A stretch of DNA of 64,000 nucleotides from Treponema sp. (GTDB lineage Bacteria > Spirochaetota > Spirochaetia > Treponematales > Treponemataceae). The stretch spans positions 1 to 64,000 of the forward strand of contig JAFXSM010000020.1 of the NCBI GenBank assembly GCA_017525605.1. Reading direction: 5' to 3'. The translations under genes and the position numbers were made by a program. Under the pieces are notes generated by a model. That model worked only from the letters and a program-made list of their open reading frames with translations. It had not been told where the DNA came from and did no database searches. Positions 61,091 to 64,000 of this stretch are shown piece by piece; positions within the stretch are counted from its first letter, which is position 1, and each line of letters starts with the position of its first letter.

Positions 61091-63337
61091 TCATTCCTCT
61101 CCGATGAGCCAGCTTATTTCGCCGCTTTCAAATACGATGTTTCCCTGCAAATCTTTTGTGACGACTCCGTAGCTTCCGCCGCCCGCAGCTCCGCCTTTTA
61201 TCTGCAAGTTGCCGTAAGAAGCAGTTCCCGGATACATTCCGGTGCAGACGACGCTTCCGTGCATGTTTCCGTTTCCGCTCATGTTCGAAGTCGTGTCGGT
61301 GTTTCCGTTCAGAAGGAAATACACGCCGAGCGAAGAATCCGAATTGATGTAGAAATCCGCGTAATTCGAATACGGCATCGTGATTTCCGCACCGAGCCCT
61401 GCAACTGCGGCTTTGTAGCTGAGCGTTCCAGAAATGTCGCCGCTTATCGTTTCGCTTCCGAGCTTGTCCATGTCGTTCGGCTTGTGCATGAGCGTGAGCT
61501 TTTTCTGCGAAGCTTTGACCGTCTTGTTGTATTCGCGGAACCACTGCTCGCGTGTGAGCGCGCCGTAGCCAAGCGACGTGACGAATCCGTCCGAACCTTT
61601 GGAATCCGTCGAAGGGTCGTTTCCCTTCTTTCCTTGACCGAGGCTGTTCACGGACACGACTTTGTAATAATACGGAGTTCCGGCCTTTGCGGTGTCGGAA
61701 GCATCGATGTATTCGAAATCGGTGACGAGAGTGTCGGTGATTTTCCTGAACGAGGAATCGGGCTTTGACGAACGGTAAACGTAGTAGCCGGCCGGATTGT
61801 CGGAATCAGGTTTTTCCCACGAAATCAAAACAGGATAGACATTGTTCTTGTTCGGCGAGAAATCCTTGTCGAGATATTTCGTCTTTGACGCGACCACGTT
61901 TTTAGGTGCGGAAGGCATCGGAGCTGCAAGGGAACTGAAATCAGATTCTGTGCCGTCTTCGTTTGTCGCGGTGATTTTGTAGAAGTTGAATTTATCGACT
62001 TCTTTCGAAAGGTAGCTGTCTGTTTCGCTTCCCGTGATATTTTCCGCGACTTTCGAGTAAGTTCCGTTTTCGCTTTCGGATGCGTAGACCGAATAAGTGA
62101 AAGTGATTGAATCCGAGCCGATTGAAGGAGTCCATGCGGCAACGACTTTTTCGGAAGAAGAAGAATCGCGGATTTCAAATTCGGACGGCGGACTCAAGAG
62201 GAATCCGAACGAGTCGTCAGTTTTTTCCGAGAACGCTGATTTCAAGTTTTCCTGCGTTGCGCTGTCGTATGCGACTGTCTGAACGTAATAATAATAGAAG
62301 ATTCCGCTCTTCAAATTCGCGCTGTCGGTGTATGTTGTCGCAGTCAGCTTGTTTTTGAGAAGCGTGTAGACCGAATCCTCCGAGCTTGCGCGGTAAAGCG
62401 AATATGTGATTGTCGATGTCGCAGATGTCGCCGCAACTGAATCCCATGTGACTTTCAGTTGCGTCGTGCTTTTTCCTTTGCCGTCATCGACGATTACTTT
62501 TTCCGGTGCGGAAGGTGCGCCTTCTTTTAAAGAATATCCCATCGCAATCGAAGAATACGCGGAGTCGTTTCCGTTTGAGTTTTGGGCGGCGATTTTGTAA
62601 TAGAATTCAGTTCCCTGCTCGCTCGACAAAATTCCGTCGGTGTACGAATAGACGTTGCCGCGGACGGTGTCAATCAGTTCCATTCCGGTTCCGTTCTCTT
62701 TTTCGCCCCTGTAGATTTTGTAGTAAACGGCCTCAGAAACACCCGTCCACGTTATTCCGATTTCCGTCGAAGATTTTCCTTTATCGACTTCGATGTTCGT
62801 CGGCGGTGAGAGAAGGTAACCTTCCGCGCGTGTCGAGCTGTCATTCGGGTTCGAAGGGTCGGACTCAAGATTCATCGAGTAGTTCACAGAAGTGATTCTG
62901 TAAAAATAATGGTTGAAATATTCCGCGCTCGTCGAAGTCGGGTTTGAGAGAATCGTGTCGGTGTACGTTGTGGAATAGCAATATTCAACGAGCAAATCAA
63001 AGTCGCTTTCTTCCGGCAACGCGTATTTCCCGGCGGAATCTGCCTTTACGACGGCTCGCTCAATCCTGTAGCTCGTCGCATTGTCAACTTTCGTCCAGTT
63101 GATTGCGATTTTTCCTGAATACATTCCCTTTGACGCAAAAACCTGCATCGGCGAATCCAAAGAATCGACAGCCGCCGCCTTGTAGAAAAAATCCTCCAGC
63201 GTCACGTTGTTCGAATCCGTGTTCATGCCGACTTTGTCCTGAAACCAGTCCGCGCAGGAGAACAGCAGGAAGAGAAGGGTGAACTGAAAGATGAAAAATG
63301 AAGATTGAAATTTGAAGGATGAAAATTTTCGGCACAT
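61091..63337 (-). CDS. Fibronectin type III repeat lipoprotein
   Basis: A 748-residue lipoprotein (lipobox LLFSC near residue 29). Five or so fibronectin type III modules of about 90 residues can be seen by their repeated strand motifs (YRIERA, YYKIYRGE, TYSLYRAS, FTYSVYASE, YYVYRSS, each after a TWT/SW-type start), followed by a 150-residue C-terminal region with Gly/Ser-rich strands. It is probably surface exposed and involved in adhesion or matrix binding. ATG 63337 (GGGAG 8 bases upstream) is preferred over GTG 63352, which overlaps the preceding stop. Only two bases separate it from the upstream gene. Confidence 0.88.
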   Translation of the reverse strand: MCRKFSSFKFQSSFFIFQFTLLFLLFSCADWFQDKVGMNTDSNNVTLEDFFYKAAAVDSLDSPMQVFASKGMYSGKIAINWTKVDNATSYRIERAVVKADSAGKYALPEESDFDLLVEYCYSTTYTDTILSNPTSTSAEYFNHYFYRITSVNYSMNLESDPSNPNDSSTRAEGYLLSPPTNIEVDKGKSSTEIGITWTGVSEAVYYKIYRGEKENGTGMELIDTVRGNVYSYTDGILSSEQGTEFYYKIAAQNSNGNDSAYSSIAMGYSLKEGAPSAPEKVIVDDGKGKSTTQLKVTWDSVAATSATSTITYSLYRASSEDSVYTLLKNKLTATTYTDSANLKSGIFYYYYVQTVAYDSATQENLKSAFSEKTDDSFGFLLSPPSEFEIRDSSSSEKVVAAWTPSIGSDSITFTYSVYASESENGTYSKVAENITGSETDSYLSKEVDKFNFYKITATNEDGTESDFSSLAAPMPSAPKNVVASKTKYLDKDFSPNKNNVYPVLISWEKPDSDNPAGYYVYRSSKPDSSFRKITDTLVTDFEYIDASDTAKAGTPYYYKVVSVNSLGQGKKGNDPSTDSKGSDGFVTSLGYGALTREQWFREYNKTVKASQKKLTLMHKPNDMDKLGSETISGDISGTLSYKAAVAGLGAEITMPYSNYADFYINSDSSLGVYFLLNGNTDTTSNMSGNGNMHGSVVCTGMYPGTASYGNLQIKGGAAGGGSYGVVTKDLQGNIVFESGEISWLIGEE

Positions 63338-63339
63338 TT

Positions 63340-64000
63340 TTACTGCTCCCACCAGCCGTAAGAAGGATTTTCATGATACCAGTTGTCATCATCATGCAGT
63401 TTGAACGGAATCCACTTTCGCCTTTCTTCCGCACTGCTTATTGAAATTGAAGTTCCGTTGCATGAAAGCGATGCCGACTTGTAGCTTGAAAGAGAGAATG
63501 CTATCGATGCTGAATATGTTTCCAGCTTATTTGCGCTGTCATTCGGTTTGACAGTTATCGTCGTTGAATCGAATGACACTGGATAAGAGCCTGACCAAGA
63601 TTGCCCCAACAACGATTGTCGTTGGATTTTTGATTTTGGGATTGTAATTGAAATAAATCCTTTTTCAGATTCCCCAGGCGTAGACAAATCCGTACTGTAA
63701 TTAGTAATGGAATATGTATATGACGGAGATGTTTTTGAATCATGATTTATTTCATACGAACCAGATATTGTGCCACTACCAGTTTCCTGTGTATCAAAAT
63801 CAAGTTCTCCAATTTTATACATGACATCATTCATCTGAATCATCGCACTTCGTATCAACTCATTCGTCGTAATCTGCCTGTATCCGTACACTGAATCATC
63901 GTTTCCGATTGTGACGGTTTTGGTTTCGCTCTGTCCCTGTCGTACAAGCGTCAGCTGGTAATAGTGCTTTGCGTCGCGGAGTACCATGAGCGGGCCAGCA
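63340..64000 (-). CDS. Exported or surface protein, N-terminus beyond window
   Basis: The frame is open through the right edge of the window, so the start lies outside. The 220 visible C-terminal residues are Ser/Thr/Tyr-rich with extended strand patterns (SYTYSITNYS, KLETYSASIAFSLSSYK) and end in YGWWEQ. No domain can be named. Its stop (63342-63340) lies two bases before the ATG of the fibronectin-type gene, so it is co-transcribed with it and begins the four-gene envelope cluster as far as can be seen. Confidence 0.7.
   Translation of the reverse strand, partial: AGPLMVLRDAKHYYQLTLVRQGQSETKTVTIGNDDSVYGYRQITTNELIRSAMIQMNDVMYKIGELDFDTQETGSGTISGSYEINHDSKTSPSYTYSITNYSTDLSTPGESEKGFISITIPKSKIQRQSLLGQSWSGSYPVSFDSTTITVKPNDSANKLETYSASIAFSLSSYKSASLSCNGTSISISSAEERRKWIPFKLHDDDNWYHENPSYGWWEQ

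Overview
The window looks like chromosomal DNA of a host-associated spirochaete, most likely a Treponema. This rests on the mix of genes: several methyl-accepting chemotaxis receptors, a complete chemosensory operon, a PPi-type phosphofructokinase, many lipoproteins with loose spirochaete-style lipoboxes (FSC, SSC, LSC), M30-like and M48 lipoprotein metalloproteases, and short repeats around intergenic hairpins. No insertion sequence, prophage, CRISPR array or rRNA gene was found. The species is not determined.

Layout. 1-2193: two tandem GGDEF-GAF-like proteins, the first losing only its stop at the window edge. 2272-3773: hisG-hisB. 3845-7714: a chemoreceptor divergent from an Lrp-type regulator coupled to an aminotransferase, with a palindrome between them. 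7721-7840: a foldable three-way-junction element. 7928-13858: tex, then a three-gene envelope operon whose first start codon lies inside the tex terminator. 13901-17400: an acetyltransferase and a minus-strand island of small acidic orphans with duplicated genes and hairpins. 17440-18039: four tRNA genes. 18166-25567: housekeeping and envelope genes (M48 protease, solute-binding protein, TPR protein with an Mrr-like tail, rsmG, rsmE). 25825-29523: two tandem M30-like lipoprotein proteases. 29619-37544: small exported protein, aldo-keto reductase, lone ABC ATPase, chemoreceptor, guaB, pfp, cheW.

37678-45377 is a self-contained chemosensory operon: STAS protein, CheA, CheR, CheB, CheY, receptor, CheW. 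Its CheA carries two tandem MshEN-like motifs between the P2-like and P3 regions, which raises the possibility of c-di-GMP input. 45420-54224: an SDR dehydrogenase, small envelope genes, an M48 lipoprotein with an SH3 partner, NAD(P)HX repair, and two divergent Rgg-like regulators whose shared TTGTGTAA half-sites also occur before the adjacent outer-membrane protein gene.

54306-64000: a TrmN6-like methyltransferase, three structured repeats with a compensatory change in their stem, and then the most striking gene: one uninterrupted reading frame joining carbamoyl-phosphate synthase large subunit (CarB) to a diaminopimelate-epimerase (DapF) domain that lacks one of the two catalytic cysteines. 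The window closes with a four-gene envelope cluster that includes a large fibronectin type III lipoprotein.
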